This document shows positions 24,801-37,049 of a stretch of 64,000 bases of DNA, in pieces. Source of the DNA: Monosporascus cannonballus (Eukaryota; Ascomycota; Sordariomycetes; Xylariales); the NCBI GenBank assembly GCA_004154925.1, contig QJNS01000141.1, positions 62,001 through 126,000 on the forward strand. Reading direction: 5' to 3'. How positions within the stretch are numbered: position 1 is the first letter of the stretch; each line of letters begins with the position of its first letter. The notes beneath the pieces are model-generated. The model was given only the letters and a program-made list of their open reading frames with translations. It was not told where the DNA came from and ran no database searches. Position numbers and translations under genes: made by a program.

Positions 24801-26336
24801 CGTGCTAATGTTTTTTACTATAGTAAGAAAATGCTAATAGCAAACAAAAAATATATATCTTTTTAAAAGATATTTTCAGTATATGTAGATTATTATACGA
24901 AAATATTTCCGATAAAAAGAATTACGCTTATTTTAAAAGTCTAGAAAAGCTTTATAATTCATATCCGTTTAACTTATAAGTTATTTAACGTATTTAAACG
25001 TTGAACGAACAGATAAGTAGAATAATTAAATTAAACGTTAAAAACGTGTTTACGATATTACATTCATCATAAATAAAATAGTTAAAATATTTTTTATTAT
25101 TTAATTAACTTATAATATCAATTATGATAAGAAAATTAAAACAATTTTAATAAATGCGAAATATATATTTATATTTCAAATATATAAAAATATATTCGAT
25201 GACTTTATTAATATTAAAGCAATATTGGCGTTAAAATTGTTGAACTAATTATAATCGAAAATGTAAGCAAAATCCAAATTTTTACGTAATTAAATAAGTA
25301 AGCATTATGATTAGAAAAAAAATTAAAAGAATTAACTTTTAAAGGAGGGGAAATAATCTATCATATTATAAAATATATTTCAATAAAAAGAATCTAACAA
25401 GAATCTCGATTTTAAATATATCGGCTTATACAAATTTGTTAAGAAAGTTTTAAAAAATAATTATCAATTAAAACCTTTATCTAAAGTTAAATTTTACTCC
25501 GTGTTCTATATTTCCTTATTTAAATTAATAGAGAATATCATTGCAATATATTCGAAACGGAATAATATGGAAATATAAAATGAAATTACGTATGAAATAA
25601 AAAATCTCTGAATATGTCAAAAAAATAGATTAACTTAATACTTAACTACCTAGAAAAATTATTCGAATTCCGAAAATACATAGAAACTTATAAAAAAATC
25701 TTATAAATATCTAACGTTTATTAAAACTTTTTTATTAATAATATCCGAGATATTTAACAGAATAATTAGGTTAATAATTAATTAATCGATAATATTAAAA
25801 TTGACTCAATGAACGAAAATTGTGATAAATATTAAAACGATTATTTCGCCTAGTAATTCTTTTTAAATCTATTTAAAACGTTTGAATTTTTTTTATTGTT
25901 TAAATATCTTTAATATTACGAGGGAATATTTTCATATTATAACGCTAAAAAAATTGGTTGTAATTTTTAAAAATAATCTAATTTGTTAATAACGGTACGT
26001 AACGTTTTTCGAACTTATTGTTTTTTATATTTCCAACCGCTTTTTTTATTCAGAAGCATTTTATATTTAATTTCGGCCGGCTTAGTAACGTTATAAGGAC
26101 CGTTATAATGAACATATTGTGTATATTTTTTAAAATTGCAAAAAGCCTTACAATCTATATTTTAATAGCAAAAGTAAAAGGTGTAATAAAGCCTAAACCG
26201 ATAATTCGTTTTACTAAAAACACGTTAATGCGTTTATACTAGCGAAATTCTTTAATATAATTAAATATAATAAATTGAAGAAACGGAAGGAACTTATAAA
26301 TACTTTCAAAACAAATTTTTATAAAAAAGAAGATCG
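21886..26336 (+). pseudogene. Gypsy C, 3' part: pol
   Basis: Plus-strand continuation of gypsy C after the B2 insertion. RT box YFND (23606-23617) followed by IVI; here the first Asp is mutated to Asn but the second remains. The thumb segment reads SLGFANYYKKFVRNFN (about 23848-23895). RNase H and integrase follow to about 25700, aligned with B1/B2 but too mutated to quote. The last part (about 25700-26310) holds the antisense accessory frame on the minus strand. Confidence 0.85.
25700..26310 (-). pseudogene. Antisense accessory frame of gypsy C
   Basis: This is the minus-strand counterpart of the B2 frame at 15420-16240. It reads KYKMLLNKKSGWKYKK and then VRKTLRTVINKLDYF (about 26010-25965), against VRKMLRTVINKLDCF in B2. 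The Trp after SG is kept here where B2 has a stop, which supports the view that B2's stops are mutated Trp/Gln codons. Downstream it decays. A stop-free plus-strand frame at 26018-26242 overlaps and I take it as a shadow. Product unknown. Confidence 0.5.
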
Positions 26337-26697
26337 CATTATAACTCGATATGCTTGACGGGCCTAAAGATAGTCGAAATAAGAAAATAACTAAACCTAA
26401 TATAAGATAAATTACGTAACGGATTTAAAGCTTTTAAAGGCTTAATATCTTAAGCCTGTTAAGTTTTGTAAAAAGAATTAAAAAGTTCGAAAAACTTAGA
26501 AGGTTAAGCCCTTGAAGTACCTTGTATTAACAACAAGACATATATATTTATTATTTCTATCATTTAGATAATGATATATCGTTATCCAAAATACTCTTAG
26601 CATTATAAGACGTAACCAGTTATTATATTTATTACTTAGAATCCCACGATGCTCCTATTAATATAAACCCGTACGACTTGGGTTTAATAACTGGTTA
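26337..26697 (-). repeat. 3' LTR of gypsy C, altered at its far end
   Basis: It matches 13171-13542 from CATTATAACTCGATATGC through GGGTTTAATAACTGGTTAA, after which the expected LTR start (reverse TGTAACG) is replaced by sequence that also occurs inverted at 49522-49585. A purine-rich tract lies just inside (26323-26334). The altered end explains why no target duplication can be matched to TGGAG at 13166-13170. Confidence 0.75.
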
Positions 26698-27034
26698 ATG
26701 AATTAGGGTAGAGGAGAATTGGTCTTGATCAGTGCGGATGAGCAAGTTATGTCACGATACGGAAAGGGATTGTTAAGATAAAGAACTTAATCCGATTGTA
26801 TTAATGGTGTTGAACCTCGATATCTGAAGTGGCAGAAAATATGCTAAGTGGTGATGGTCGTGAATGATACCTGGGGGTTAAACCCATGGCGAAAAAGAAC
26901 TCCTTAATATACATGCGAGACTCGGACTTTCTGATCAAACGAGTCTGATCATGGGCGTAACACCCTGCTCCACTTCATTAAACCGCCTAGTCGTCATATA
27001 GAGCTAGCAGAAATAAGGTTCATCAAAGTTGAAA
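26698..27034. other. G+C-richer, weakly mutated segment of unknown origin
   Basis: This segment has normal-looking composition, with CA/TG dinucleotides retained. The first 70 bp match 49522-49585 inverted. I found no other copy of the rest in the window. It contains a GGGGGTTAAACCC palindrome (about 26873-26886). A TGTCACG (26750) and CGTAACA (26962) pair resembles LTR ends, but the flanks do not duplicate. No open frame of note and no tRNA-like fold seen. Confidence 0.5.
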
Positions 27035-27098
27035 TATAACGGCTAGAGGGTTTAACTAATTATTAAACGTTAATCGTATAAATTTATATTAGTAAATA
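27035..27098 (+). repeat. B-family LTR fragment (first 64 bp)
   Basis: Starts TATAACGGCTAGAGGG then GTTTAACTAATTATTAAACG, matching the start of the B-family LTR at 14979 and 11439. It stops where a fold-back arm begins. Confidence 0.7.
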
Positions 27099-27212
27099 TC
27101 TCAGCTAGTTTAAACCTCTGCTGGCTCGTTATTATTTTTAATGCATTTTTATATATTACACAAAGGTGTTAAAATTAAATAATTGAATAATATATCCTTG
27201 TAACAAACTAAT
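27099..27212 (-). repeat. Fold-back family arm (inverted orientation)
   Basis: It runs from TCAGCTAGTTTAAACCTCTG to TTGTAACAAACTAA. It matches the right-hand arm at 59953-60075 and is the inverse of the arms at 12874, 49394, 49593 and 59789. Confidence 0.7.
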
Positions 27213-27399
27213 AATACATAAGGTTAAATTCCTCTCCAAAAAAGGCTTTTGTTCTATATTTTTTTTGGAAAATAATTAATTTCTTATATTTCGTACCTAA
27301 CTTGATTAGAAAAAATTAATATATTAAATATACGTCGAACATAAGCTAATACGCGTATAGGAATCCTTTCGAACGTTTTCGATAAAATTTAAAGACAAT

Positions 27400-27620
27400 A
27401 TAGCGCAGATAAAATTCGGTAAAATTATTAACTACAACGTTTTCATAGCTGCGACGGCGAAAATACTACGTATATTATTTAGCTATACGTCGTTTAAGAG
27501 TAATTTTATATGGAAAAGCTCGTTTAATTCTACTTTTGTTTGTAGAAATTATCGTTATTACGTTGCAATTATTAAAGGATTAAGGGCAATTAAGTTTAAA
27601 ATATTTTTATAACTACAACA
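27400..27620. repeat. Family-F repeat unit, degraded
   Basis: Contains the TTTCATAGCTGCGACGGC block, an AAGAGTAATTTTATATGGAA stretch, and a CTCGTTTAATTCTACTTTTG segment corresponding to the F unit's CCCGTCCAACTATATTTTTG (12085). More mutated than the 11766-12500 copies. Confidence 0.55.
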
Positions 27621-27734
27621 TAACTAATATAAGTCTAATAAGTTTAATATTTAATATATTGGTTAAATATAAATTAACATATATATATAAACTTTTTTTT
27701 AATATTTTCTGATTATAATTATGACCGCTATAAT

Positions 27735-27834
27735 TAAGTTTAAATCTGGGAAATAGGCGACCGTATTACCCATATAGCTACAATAGTACAATTACTGGTC
27801 GCATTATCGTACATCGGATTGTTTTAATATATTG
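27735..27834. repeat. Dispersed palindromic repeat P, copy 1
   Basis: About 100 bp with AAATAGGCGACCGTA on the left and ATTACTGGTCGC on the right as an imperfect inverted pair. It matches 60588-60682 from AGTTTAA through TTTAATATATT. Non-coding. Confidence 0.65.
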
Positions 27835-27849
27835 CCTCATCGTAATTAG

Positions 27850-27935
27850 AACTCCATTTTGAAGATTGTAGCTTCGCCTACGGCATAATAGCCATAACCA
27901 CAGTTATAGCTTCTCATGAACAAAATATTTATTAG
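27850..27935. repeat. Degenerate copy of hairpin element H
   Basis: Reads TCCATTTTGAAGATTGTAGC followed by TTCGCCTACGGC, resembling the better copy at 58831-58977 (CCCTATTTTGGAGATTATAG then CTGCGCCTGCGG). The right terminus is not clear. Confidence 0.4.
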
Positions 27936-27939
27936 GAGA

Positions 27940-30900
27940 TCAATATATTAATTAAATTGCTTTAACATTTATTTCCACAAATTTTCTTAATTTCCAAATA
28001 AAGTTGAAAAATAAATTACGATTTTTCAATATTAATTAATACCGTTTTATATAAATTCGTAAAAACTATTAATAATAGTTTTCGTAGTATATATTAATTA
28101 CGAAATTCTTAACATTAAAACATGTATAATTAAATTTAAGGCTAAATTATTTATATTTTCATATAATTCTAATTTTAATGCAAAGGAAAAATTGATTATT
28201 AAAAAAGAAAATATCTAGTATTACGATGAATATGCGTATTAATTCCTTGGTTTTATTGCCAAAATAATAATAATGCAATTTTATAAACCAAAATAATAAT
28301 ATATATAATTTAAAATGGTTAATAATAACTCTCGAAATATATTTTTAATAAATTAAAAATAAGTAATACATTTGAAATTTTGAAATAAATAGTTTAATTA
28401 TTCGACTATTTAAACTTTGTTGAAATAAAACGGTTATTTTTATCCTAAATATTTCTAAATCTTTGAGCAATATAAACGTAATTAACTTATATATTAACAT
28501 TATATATTTAACGAATAACCTTAATAAATCTTTATGGCGTTAATTTATTTGCTTTATATTTAATATTATATTTAAAGAATAAAGTTGTACTTTACGAGAA
28601 AAACAAAGTAATACGATATATAATTTGAGTTTGAGAAAACTTAAGCTTCTTTTCGTTGATTAAATAAATTTTAACAAGTTTTTAATTATGTCAATTGTTT
28701 TGTTAAAGATTAATTTAACTATTATTTAAATAGCGTTATACGTTAAATTAATAGAAAGAAATAACCAATTATAATATTAATAATTTTATATTTTGTTTGT
28801 ATTTTAATATATACTTTAAAAGCATTAATTTAAATGTATTTCATTACACAATTGCTGAATAATATAATTAAAATATTTTTACTTTTAAATAAATATTATA
28901 TAATTAATTTCAATTTGTTTCACTAAATTGTATTTTCAGCTAGCGATATAATATAATTAATATATATATTATTTTATGGACATATTAATTAATATATATA
29001 TTATCAAAATAATTACAAAATATAATGATTTAAATTAAAAGGGAAATTTAATTAAATCTGATTATACGGCGATATTCTACAGTTTAATATTAATCGTCCA
29101 AATATTACTATTATTATAATTGTTGAATTTTAAATTTTAAATCTTAATAAAACGTATTTAAATTTTAAATAAATAATATATTTAAAGTACTAACTAATAT
29201 TTCCAATATTGAATTTAAAATTTGTGATAAGAGTTTAATTAAATAGTTTATAATTATGGAAAATTAGAGAAAATTAATTATAAACATATTAGTTTATATA
29301 TAGTATATAAAACACTTAATAAATATAAAATGAAGTTGTACATTGGAAACAAGGCCGAAATAAGAAAACGAATCCAGGTCCGATTAATACAAAATTATAT
29401 TGCTTAAAAAATGTAAAGATTATTTTGAAAAATATAATAATAAATTTAAATATTAAAACACGATATAGAATGTATTTTAAATAATATTAATTAAAACGTA
29501 TTAATTATGAATTTTAATTTTAATAATCGACTAATTAAATCATTATTTATAAATCTTTTAAACACAATATTTTTAATTTATATTTTCTGATAAAAATAAG
29601 ATATTAATTATACGCGCTATTTAACAGCGAAAATATATAGAAAGCAATTTTGGTATATTTTGAAAAAAGCGAAATTCTTAAATTAAGAAAAACGTAATAA
29701 CTTAATTCAGGTTAAAGTATATTATAATATAAATATATATTTAACTTTCTTTACCTAGTAAAGTTTTTAAATTCAAAAGTATTTACCTAAAAATAATTAA
29801 AAGTTAAGTTGATAAAACTATTTATTGAAACAAAATAAAATCTTAAGATAAATAACGGATAAACGAATTATCATTAATATAATTATTTTCGATTAACGAT
29901 AAGAAAATTGAAATAAATATTTTTTATTAAAATGTGAAAGGTTTTATTTAATATATATCTGTATAAGTAAAATAAAATAAAATTAATATAAAATATAACA
30001 TATAATTGTATTAATTAACGCAATTTTCAATTTCGATAAATAAGAATATTAAACCTTTTATAAAAACTATGTATTTTCTATATTCTATATACTATATAAA
30101 AAGATTATATTTTCGATTTTATAAAAAAAGAAATATATTTTACAAATAGCAAAATATATTTAATTACAAATAGTGGTTTTATATTTTTATATTACACGTT
30201 AAGTTATATAAGTTACGAATTGTAATTTTGTTAGAAATATAACCAATATCGAAAAGAATTATACTGCCGTTATATATTCCGTCCGGTCCTAATTAGGTAT
30301 ATCGCATATCATAATTCGATTAATTTTAATAACTAATAAGTTAATAAAAATTCTAATAATTTAAACATTATATCGATAAATAATTTATATATTTTTGTAA
30401 TTTGAAATCGAACGTTTGGTTAAAATAATACATATATTTATATACGTATCCTGTAACTTATTAAACAATTTTAATCAAGGCCTTACTTTATTTTCTTTTA
30501 ATATTCTCACAAAACTTAAGCTTTTTTAATATTTTTAATATTTTAACCTTATTTTCGTTATCGTATTTATATTCGTACACTTTCTTCATTTGTATATTGT
30601 TGTTAAAATTACCGACATTATTAAAACGCAAAAGTCTATAATTTAAGGTCATAGATATTACGTAAAAAAGATTAAAATAAAAATATTTATTAAAACTAAG
30701 CAAGCACGTACTAACAGTCAACGATATTTATCGAATACTAATATTAGTAATAAATTAAAAAAGAACTCTGGTATTATATTAAAAAATAAAAAACGGAATT
30801 TTACCAGTTTTAATTAAAGACGATAATAAAAAAACGTTCCGCTTTAATACGATATTATCGTCGTAAAATATAATAATTATAAATAGTTATATAATATTAA

Positions 30901-33200
30901 TTTCAATTATCCAAATATTAATTAATTATCAATATGTTGTTTTATTATTTAATTTATTATATATCTTAATCCTTATTTTATTAAACCTTATATTGGATAC
31001 TAATTTATTTAATTGTGAAATAATTATATAGCGAATTAATGCTTGATGGATGTCTTTAATGTGAAAATGAACATAATTCTATATTACGTAATTCGAATCA
31101 CATTTTATCGTAATTATTAATACACTGTCCGTTTAATTTATAATCTTTACCTTATAACGCTGAATTAAAATATTTAGATTTTTATTTTCCGATTTTTTTC
31201 TAAATTTGTTATATTAATTTGTTAATAGAATATAATTCCCGATCATAGTCCAAAATTAGACATTTAATAAAGGTGTTTTTATTTGAAAAGATTCTTAAAA
31301 TAGATATAAAATATTTTTAATTTCTTTAATTATTATGAACATAAGATAAACTATTGTAATTATAAACAAAGGATTTTAAAAACATTTAAAATTTTTAAAT
31401 TTAAAATTAATTAAGAATTTACCTATTTTAATATGTTAGACATATTTCATTTTATAATAGCTCAAAACCTTAACCAACCGGAATTTACTGTTAATTAAAA
31501 TTGAATTATCAAAACTAATATATTTTATTTTATTATATAAAACGATACGTTATCTTATGAAAAAGTTCTTTTAATTCACGGATTTTGAAATAACTTTACT
31601 AAAAATAAAATCATTTTTCATTTTTAAAAAGGTTTACGTATTAAGAGTTAATACAAATAATTAACTCTTTATATTTACAAATATTATATTAACTACACAA
31701 CTTCTTAAAAAGAAGAAATAATGAACAAGCCTTTAAAAAACAAAATTAATAATAACGAACATATACAAAACGAACGTTGATTTCTAGTTGCCGAAATAAT
31801 AATATAAATAGATAATATTTTAAATTAGCGTAAATTAATTTGTAAATAATTAATAAATAATTAATAAGGAATTAATAAATAATTAATACATCATTAATAA
31901 AATATTAGAAATTCAATATTTACGAAAATAAGAAAAAGGTTTTCGAAATTACTTAGCTAGAATTAAAATAAAGTATATTAAAATTTAATAAAAGTTTAAA
32001 AGGTTTCATAGCTGCAAAAATCTTAAAAATATTAAATCGTAAAAATGAAAAACTGTGAAAATAACAAAAGTAAAAGTTCGCGGGTTTATATTTATTAGAC
32101 CATAAGAAACCTTTAAAACTTTAATTATAAATATTAAATATAAATCGAAAAAATACAGAGATGTTAATAGTTCATTCGTATAATAATATAATCTAATCGA
32201 ATATATTATTTTATTATTTCGATTTAGTATTACAATTAAATTTTTAAAAAAACATAATTAATAATATTATCAATATCGAAAACCAATCAAATATTATAAT
32301 TCTATCGTACGTTAAGAAATACGGGCTAATAATGCGACGAATCAAGATTCTTTTATAAGATTTAATTTCTAAAAATAAAGTAAGTTGAAAAGCGTAATTA
32401 AGGTTTAGATTTAATTAATTAGTCGATTACTTGTTATTTTTTTATTATTGACAATAATTGCGTAACATATTTATTAATTTTAAGACTTAATTTTATGGTA
32501 AAATTGAAAATATTATTAAATATATATTTAAAAATAAAAATAGACATCTTGAAATTTTATCGGACAACAGTTATGATTTTTTTAATACAAATAAAGCGAA
32601 TTAATTACGTTATTCATACGGATAATTAATTTGAAAAAGTATAGCCGATAAATCTATAAGCCGCTTAACATAAATAAACTTAATAACGAAAATATAAATA
32701 ACCTCGTTATAACCATTTATATATTTTCGATTAAAAACCGTTTTTGAATTCACATTATAAAATTGTTTAAAATATTATAAAAGATAAATTAAATTTTACG
32801 GATAGCATTTAAAGATAATAAAACAACGACCAGTTCATATATACGTTATGCGAAATCTTATATAAAAAGAGATATAATAATATTAAGAGAAAAAAGGACC
32901 GTTTAAATTAATATTATATATAAGATTAACTTAAAAAGGGTTTTTGTGGATAATATATTATCCGACAAGTGAATATTGCGTAGAAATCTAAATTAAAAAA
33001 TAGGAATTTTAAAAAGCTGTGTAGATAATTAAGAAATAAAAAAACATGTTAAATAAACCTAACATATTATGGTTGCTATTATTTTCCAAATTTATTTTCT
33101 TTCATTAAAAAATCCCATTAATCGACAAAAAAGCCGAAATTTTACTTAATTAAATGGTTGATGAATTTATCGGTATAAAAAATTCATTTTTAAAAAAATA
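27940..33200. other. AT-rich DNA; possible 5' part of gypsy I
   Basis: More than 5 kb of extremely AT-rich sequence with scattered CG. The plus strand leading into the RT of element I (33200 onward) should hold its gag and protease, but no motif is legible and no LTR was found. A minus-strand stop-free stretch at 30488-30721 has no recognisable content. A patch at 30270-30300 (CGTCCGGTCC) is slightly less mutated. I see no gene here. Confidence 0.5.
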
Positions 33201-33379
33201 TTATTCCAAAAGAAAATTACCTTAATTTAAAACAGGCAAATATATGATCGAATTAAAGAATTCCTGTATTTTCTTATCAAATTAAATCATTTTATAAGGT
33301 ATTATAAATTAAACATATTACAATATTAATTAATATAAAAGATAAATTAATCGATATGTTATAAATACGTATCGAAAAA

Positions 33380-34149
33380 AATTATTCCAATAGTTATATA
33401 TTGCGCATCGCGATTTTTAGTTTTTTAGAAAAGAAGAGCGATTTGCGATTAATTTATGTTTTAATGAAATTCAACATCTTTATTTTACAAAATATATTTA
33501 CGTCCAAAGATTACAACGAATTTTCGACAAATTTAGTTATGTACTTGTTGGTTTTCTTTATTGCTTTTTAGATATAATTAAGTTGTTTTAATTTCTATTT
33601 ATAAAAGTATTATAATATTGTTAATTCTTTTAGGATTATTTTAATATATCATTAGGTTTATTAAATTTATTAATTTTATAATTTATTTTTAATAGGTTAT
33701 TAAAAAGCCATCGTATACCATAACGTCCGAAATAATACGACTTTTTATAAATAACGTTAATATTAAAAATTTAAAAAGGTAATATTCTCATATTAAGATT
33801 TTCCCGAGATTCGATTTTTTATTTTCGAAAATATGGTTAATATAAATTAAAAAAGATTTAATTGCAAAATTACCAAAATTATAATTAATGTATAAAAATT
33901 CCAATACTGTTGCTAATTTGCGGTTAAATTTGGATTGTTTTATCGTACGATCAATTATGAACTGAATACGACCAAAATAATAAATATTTTAAAAGTTCGT
34001 TTTTTAAAACCGTAATAGAAATGAATTTCTGTTAAGAATTACCGTTTATTATCGAATATTTATCGTATATTATATTATTAAAATAAAGTCTTTTACCTAT
34101 GTATTCCGTAAAAATAAACTCTTATTGAGCCTTAATTAAAAGTATAACG
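33380..34149 (+). pseudogene. Reverse transcriptase of gypsy I
   Basis: Landmarks on the plus strand are AIFSFLEKKS with DLRLIYVL (about 33404-33470), YTITSEIIRLFINN (catalytic Asp-Asp now Asn-Asn, 33744-33755) with VNIKG following, and the thumb ITVYYRIFIVYY (about 34046-34080). The RT is interrupted by the TIR element at 34152. After that element the frame resumes with a LTTVSALI segment expected just before RNase H. Stops are RIP type; at least one apparent frame change occurs between 33470 and 33700. Confidence 0.7.
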
Positions 34150-34151
34150 TA

Positions 34152-34758
34152 CTACACAAGTAAGCTGGACACACAAATAAACTGGACATTTTTTTCAACG
34201 TTTCTATTATCCAACTTTAATCACCCAACCTCTAATATAAAACAACCTCCAAAAACCTTAACCGAATACGCGACGGTTGTCGACGGTATCTCCAAGTTAT
34301 ATATACGCGCGTTTTCTTATCCGGGCTTAAAATGCCAATAGTTGACGGTTTGTTATCGTCCAAAGTTAGGACGGAAAGATAAAACGCGTTCGAATTGATA
34401 TTATGTCCAATTTGCAAATATGAACGCCGACCGAATACAGGACGATTGTCGACAGTACTCTCGAGTGATATATATGCGCATTTTTTTATCCGGGCTTAAA
34501 ATGCCAATATTCGACGGTTAGTTATCGTCAAAGGCCAGGACGAAAGGATAAAACGCGCCAGAATTGATATTATATCCAATTCGCTAATATGGACGCCGAC
34601 CGAATGCAGGACGATTGTCGACGGTATCCTCGATCTATGTATATATACGTTTTGTTTTCTTTTTGCGTTCTGGTAAATTAATTCGAATTTGTTATAACGG
34701 TTGTCGTAAAATTCTAAAAAGTGTCCAGCTTAATTGTATGTCCAACTCACTTATGTAG
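34152..34758. mobile_element. 607-bp TIR element (Tc1/pogo-like MITE) with internal tandem repeat
   Basis: Terminal inverted repeats of about 40 bp: the left reads CTACACAAGTAAGCTGGAC and the right, reversed, CTACATAAGTGAGTTGGAC; both continue to CTGGACA. TA flanks both ends (34150-34151, 34759-34760), and the base outside each TA keeps the symmetry (G...C). The interior is made of a repeat of about 170 bp starting at 34262, about 34432 and 34600 (landmarks GACGGTTGTCGACGG, TCCGGGCTTAAAATGCCAAT, CGCCGACCGAAT). No transposase frame. TA duplication and TIR style suggest a Tc1/mariner/pogo-class non-autonomous element. It sits inside gypsy I pol and is far less mutated than its host. Confidence 0.88.
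34262..34640. repeat. Tandem repeat of about 170 bp inside the TIR element
   Basis: Two full units and the start of a third (34262, about 34432, 34600). Each unit carries a GTCGAC-containing head, the block ATCCGGGCTTAAAATGCCAA and the tail TGATATTATRTCCAATT. Units differ mostly by transitions. Confidence 0.85.
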
Positions 34759-34760
34759 TA

Positions 34761-35260
34761 CATTATTATGGAAATATTTAGAAAAAGACTTACGACGGTT
34801 TCGGCCTTAATTATTATCAATTATAATTCTGGAATAAAAAAGTTATTATAAAAATAGATTTATGCAAATAAGATTTCGGAAATATATTAAGTTAAATAAT
34901 TAATAGCGTAAAATACATAGTACGTTATAAGAATAATACTTAGAGAGAAAGTCGAATTAATTATAATATTATTAAATTAAAATATAAAATTATTTTAAAA
35001 AGTTTAAAACGATTTAGGAGTTATATTTAGAAAATTCGATTTATTTTAGAAATTAACGCCAAAATATTACTTTTATAAACTAATAATTTTATAAACTTAT
35101 TATATCGTATTTTATTAATTTGATAAATTACGTAAATTAAACAGCTGAATTTCTAAATTAAATATATTTCTAATAAAAGAATACGGCCCTTAATAAATTT
35201 TCGAAAACTTAGCCGAGCTTTTTAATAATTAAACGATTAATAAAAAGAAAAAGTCGATAA
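34761..35260 (+). pseudogene. RNase H of gypsy I
   Basis: Plus-strand frame after the TIR element: LRESRINYN (about 34947), LKSLKRFRSYI (about 35005-35035), RFILEINAKILLL (about 35038-35080), then ITWIKQLNF-like and a terminal RKLSRAF. This follows the family pattern E...NY...LKALK..R.WL.G.RF.LE.DA. The expected catalytic Asp in the DA box reads Asn. Confidence 0.75.
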
Positions 35261-35599
35261 CTTTGTTAATATTTAGCTAAACGTTATTCGATTAAATTTT
35301 ATAATCGAAATAATCTAAATAAAAAGGGAAAATTCTTGTATTAAAATTTAATTTACACGACTATAAAAGTACGTGAAGTGATTTACGATATTAAAGTTTT
35401 TTAATCGATTAACAGATACGAAAGTACAATAACGGAAAACCTTTATAATTAAACCAGTAAAGAACTTTATTTAAAGCGGTATTTTATGACGTAAAATAGA
35501 AAAGTAATATAGTAATTATAAAGTTATCGATAGTCAGTGAAAAGGTTTAGTAATAATATTATAAGAATTACGATTATAAAGGACGAGATGCGATGTATC

Positions 35600-36290
35600 G
35601 ACGTATAACTGCTTTATATTATTAGCGTAATATATATAAATATATACGAATGGTAATTCTTATTTATGTTTTTTCTTTGCAAAGTACTGATCGACAATTT
35701 GAAAGAAAAAATATCTGTTTAAATCTTTTAAATATTACAGTTGTCTGAGTTATTAACATTTAATTTATCTTAAGTAATAATAGGTACAAGGCGATTATTA
35801 AAACTCGATATAAATTATTCGGATATTTGTAAGCTAAAGCTTTGCGGATAGTTACGTTTATAATAATTAGAAAATTTTAAATAAGTACCTTTTTTTATTT
35901 ATACGGAATTCCGCTTCAAATTAAAATCAATAAAAGCTTTAAAAATGAGAGAAATGTTATCGAAATTTGCGAACTATTTAAAATTAAACGAAAAGTTAAA
36001 GCAATATACGTTATTTAGTAAAAGAAATTAATCGAGAAAATATATATCTCGATTATTAAAGAATTAATAAAAATAATGAACGATACGAATAAAAAATAAG
36101 TTAAGTTTTTGTCTAAAATAATATTCGCGAATAATACTATTATAAGTATTGTTGTTTTAATCGTTAAAAGTTATTATACAAATTAAACGCGTTTTTACTA
36201 ATCGAAATTTTAATATTAATATGAAGAATTTTAATATAAATTTTAATACCTTAAGAAATAACTTAATTATGTAAAAAATGAAGTTATTAA
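35600..36290 (+). pseudogene. Integrase core of gypsy I
   Basis: Plus-strand reading around 35900-36110: YGIPLQIKINKSFKNERN, then ELFKIKRKVKAIY, then KLIEKIYISIIKEL. This matches the integrase stretch from the second Asp (here Asn, in KINK) through the catalytic Glu helix (family form NG..ERGH..I...L). A SKIIFANNTI segment corresponds to the W...L..V.WADRT region. The order after RNase H confirms gypsy rather than copia organisation. Confidence 0.75.
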
Positions 36291-37049
36291 AATATGAACC
36301 GATAATATTTTTAAAATAATTAAAATAACTAATATGTAATACTGTAAGAATGTTTATTTTGTTAATTAAAAAATAAATAGAAAATATGAATCAGGCCTTT
36401 AAAAATTACCAACTTAAGATTATTTTAAAATACATTACGCCGTATTAATATCTTTAGAAGATTAAAATTAAAATACCGATAAATAAAACCGTACTTAATT
36501 TATGATTTTATTAATTAAGGTATTTACTATTTAAGAAAAATCGATAAAATATTATTGTAAGGAATTCTTTTGCTAATAAATTAAAATAAATTTTTAAAAA
36601 TAAAAGATAATACTGAAGCTAAGTTAATTTACGCAAAAATGTTTAAATTATATTACTTTTTCAGAACTCTGATTAAATATCAAATATTACAAGCGATATA
36701 TTAAATAATATATATATCTAATTATGGAAAGGTTAATAATTTAAAATTGTAAAACTTACTAAAATAAATATTGAGCTTTAAATAGTAAATAAACGATACG
36801 AAAGTTATATATATTATAAATAATAATAATAATAATATAAACGAAATTAATTATTAAGATAGCAAAAAACGTTATCGCGATTATGTATCAAATATTAATT
36901 TATAGAAAAATATAATTCAACATATATTTCGATTTAAGTTTTAATACTACTAAAATATTAGAAGCATAATATATTTAAATCTTTCGAAATATCACGAAAT
37001 TGAGTTATAAAATAGAAATCAGTAAATTCTTTTTAATTAACCGTTAAAA

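Noticed and set aside
26750..26962. Solo LTR bounded by TGTCACG and CGTAACA
   Set aside because: Flanks AGTTA and CCCTG do not duplicate, and similarity to 49505-49592 crosses the proposed left end.
30488..30721. 77-codon minus-strand open frame
   Set aside because: No motif, no relative in the window, and AT-rich composition; not supportable as a gene.
32400..33050. Possible copia-type integrase/GAG-pre-integrase upstream of gypsy I
   Set aside because: A segment near 32940 looked like a copia GFLVGY box, but RT, RNase H and integrase that follow are in gypsy order with gypsy motifs, and no copia RT was found.
34262..34640. CRISPR-like direct repeats
   Set aside because: Units are about 170 bp, contiguous and degenerate, within a TIR element of a eukaryotic genome.
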